Under the pieces are notes generated by a model. It saw only the letters and a program-made list of their open reading frames with translations, had not been told where the DNA came from and made no database searches. A stretch of 64,000 bases of DNA from Lachnospiraceae bacterium (GTDB lineage Bacteria > Bacillota > Clostridia > Lachnospirales > Lachnospiraceae): NCBI GenBank assembly GCA_910574885.1, contig CAJTDD010000007.1, positions 100,824-164,823 of the forward strand, written 5' to 3'. Position numbers and translations under genes: made by a program. This document shows, piece by piece, positions 63,223 to 64,000 of the stretch; the stretch's first letter is position 1, and every line of letters begins with the position of its first letter.

Positions 63223-63342
63223 ATGACAGGTAAAGAAGTAGTTAATCTTATCCGAAAATTAAAAGAAAAGGGCATGAATAGCGATGAAATATTATCAATT
63301 ATAGAGTATATCGAAACGCATGACCCAAAAGAACAAGAGTAA
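63223..63342 (+). CDS. small unknown protein (39 residues)
   Basis: ATG 63223 preceded by GAGGTGAGG. Reads MTGKEVVNLIRKLKEKGMNS, then DEILSIIEYIETHDPKEQE: two short amphipathic helices. Followed by a strong terminator at 63364. No family recognised; too short for routine calls but with all expression signals. Confidence 0.65.
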   Translation: MTGKEVVNLIRKLKEKGMNSDEILSIIEYIETHDPKEQE

Positions 63343-63363
63343 ATAACCACTAATTAAAAAAAG

Positions 63364-63407
63364 GTGTAAAGTCTTTATTGAATTATCGAGGACTTTACAC
63401 TCTTTTT
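63364..63407 (+). terminator. terminator after the small gene at 63223
   Basis: Perfect 10-bp stem GTGTAAAGTC (63364-63373) / GACTTTACAC (63391-63400) followed by TCTTTTT. Confidence 0.85.
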
Positions 63408-63434
63408 ATATTTACAGGTTATGGAGGTTGAGAT

Positions 63435-63953
63435 ATGAATACTTATTTTAAGAACGTTCAGACGTTGGACGAACTCAGGAAACAATACAAGGACTTACTC
63501 AAGAAGTATCACCCTGATAATGGCGGCTCAGAAGATATTACCAAGGCAATCAATGTCGAGTATGAGAAACTATTCAAGATATTAAAGGATAACCATTCAA
63601 GACAGGACATGGCAGATAATAATGCATATGACAAACAATCATCATATGACAACATGAAGTATGACTTTGCAGAAGATGAACTACTGAGGGAAATGTTACA
63701 GAAGGTTATTTATCTCTCTGACATCACCATCGAAATTATTGGGGCATGGCTGTGGATTTCGGGCAATACCTATCATCACAGGAAAGAATTGAAAGAACTC
63801 GGTTTCAAATTTGCAAGTCAGAAAAAATGCTGGTACTGGCACTCTGAATCATTCAGGAAGAAAAGCCATAGACACTTATCCATGGATGATATCCGTGATT
63901 ATTACGGCAGTACAGAAGTTGAAAACAATGGAAGAATAAGGTTAGAAGCATAG
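63435..63953 (+). CDS. J-domain protein of integrative elements
   Basis: 172 residues, GGAGG ribosome site. Residues about 1-50 form a J-domain (YKDLLKKYHPDNGGSEDITK, HPD at 26-28), then a linker (about 55-75) and a C-terminal domain (AWLWISGNTYHHRKELKELG, with CWYWHSESF). This architecture is common in conjugative elements and phages of Clostridia. It may recruit Hsp70 during element transfer or replication; the ParB-like protein at 43482 also ends in a J-domain. Confidence 0.85.
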   Translation: MNTYFKNVQTLDELRKQYKDLLKKYHPDNGGSEDITKAINVEYEKLFKILKDNHSRQDMADNNAYDKQSSYDNMKYDFAEDELLREMLQKVIYLSDITIEIIGAWLWISGNTYHHRKELKELGFKFASQKKCWYWHSESFRKKSHRHLSMDDIRDYYGSTEVENNGRIRLEA

Positions 63954-64000
63954 AGTTTGCAAGGGTGTGGTCATGGCTACGCCCTCATAATATACAGACA

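Noticed and set aside
25168..64000. A complete prophage
   Set aside because: Apart from the tape-measure protein no terminase, portal, capsid, tail tube, holin or lysin is visible; integrase and excisionase are of Tn916 type.

Overview
The window looks like a chromosome segment of an anaerobic Clostridia bacterium, most likely Lachnospiraceae, with a large foreign element inserted at about 22.9 kb. The reasons are a complete selenocysteine-dependent glycine reductase cluster, a pair of large proteins resembling the Lachnospiraceae-type DUF5716/DUF5717 families, purB and a Tn916-type integrase. The family-level assignment is inference. Bases 1 to about 22.8 kb are GC-moderate housekeeping chromosome; from about 22.9 kb to the window end the sequence is visibly AT-rich and made of mobile-element and unknown genes.

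Chromosomal part (almost everything on the minus strand, so transcription runs right to left): an AGCS glycine/alanine symporter, then a singleton glycine riboswitch with a terminator controlling grdX-grdE-grdB-trxB-trxA-grdA-grdC-grdD. GrdB and GrdA each contain an in-frame UGA selenocysteine codon (6954-6956 and 5066-5068). GrdE carries the Asn-Cys site that becomes a pyruvoyl group, and TrxA has the GCVPC active site known from glycine-reductase thioredoxins. Together they import glycine, reduce it to acetyl phosphate and draw electrons from NADPH through TrxB and TrxA. Left of this lie a leucine-rich-repeat membrane protein and a GNAT domain fused in frame to a ThrE/YjjP-type exporter domain. 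To the right are hemerythrin, purB, a set of three envelope or structural-type unknowns, a cupin and a BceAB-like ABC transporter.

Element (about 22.9 kb to beyond 64 kb; right end not seen): the left end has four GTTGTAAA repeats, a tyrosine integrase interrupted by one in-frame TAA, and a Tn916-type excisionase. Then come an isolated 2484-residue phage tail tape-measure protein with no capsid, portal, terminase or other tail genes nearby, a zinc-ribbon protein, a small HTH protein, and a 1070-residue protein with the DxDGD catalytic signature of single-chain double-psi-beta-barrel RNA polymerases (YonO / QDE-1 RdRP type). Upstream of that is an SF2 helicase with three Myb-like repeats and an AP2-like tail. 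This polymerase-helicase-tape-measure block is the most unusual content.

The rest of the element holds several ParB-superfamily proteins (one fused to a J-domain, one with an internal 39-bp tandem repeat, one lacking the nuclease domain, one decayed), a DUF262 protein, a winged-helix replication-like protein, a run of small unknown proteins around a cold-shock protein, defence-like cargo (DUF2971, SEFIR/TIR, Uma2, DUF4062), a type I toxin-antitoxin locus, a serine recombinase and a control region. In that control region at 62.6-63.1 kb an XRE repressor gene sits among six copies of a GTACAC-N6-GTAC-type operator, three of them overlapping promoters. The leftward promoter feeds small genes preceded by structured RNA leaders.
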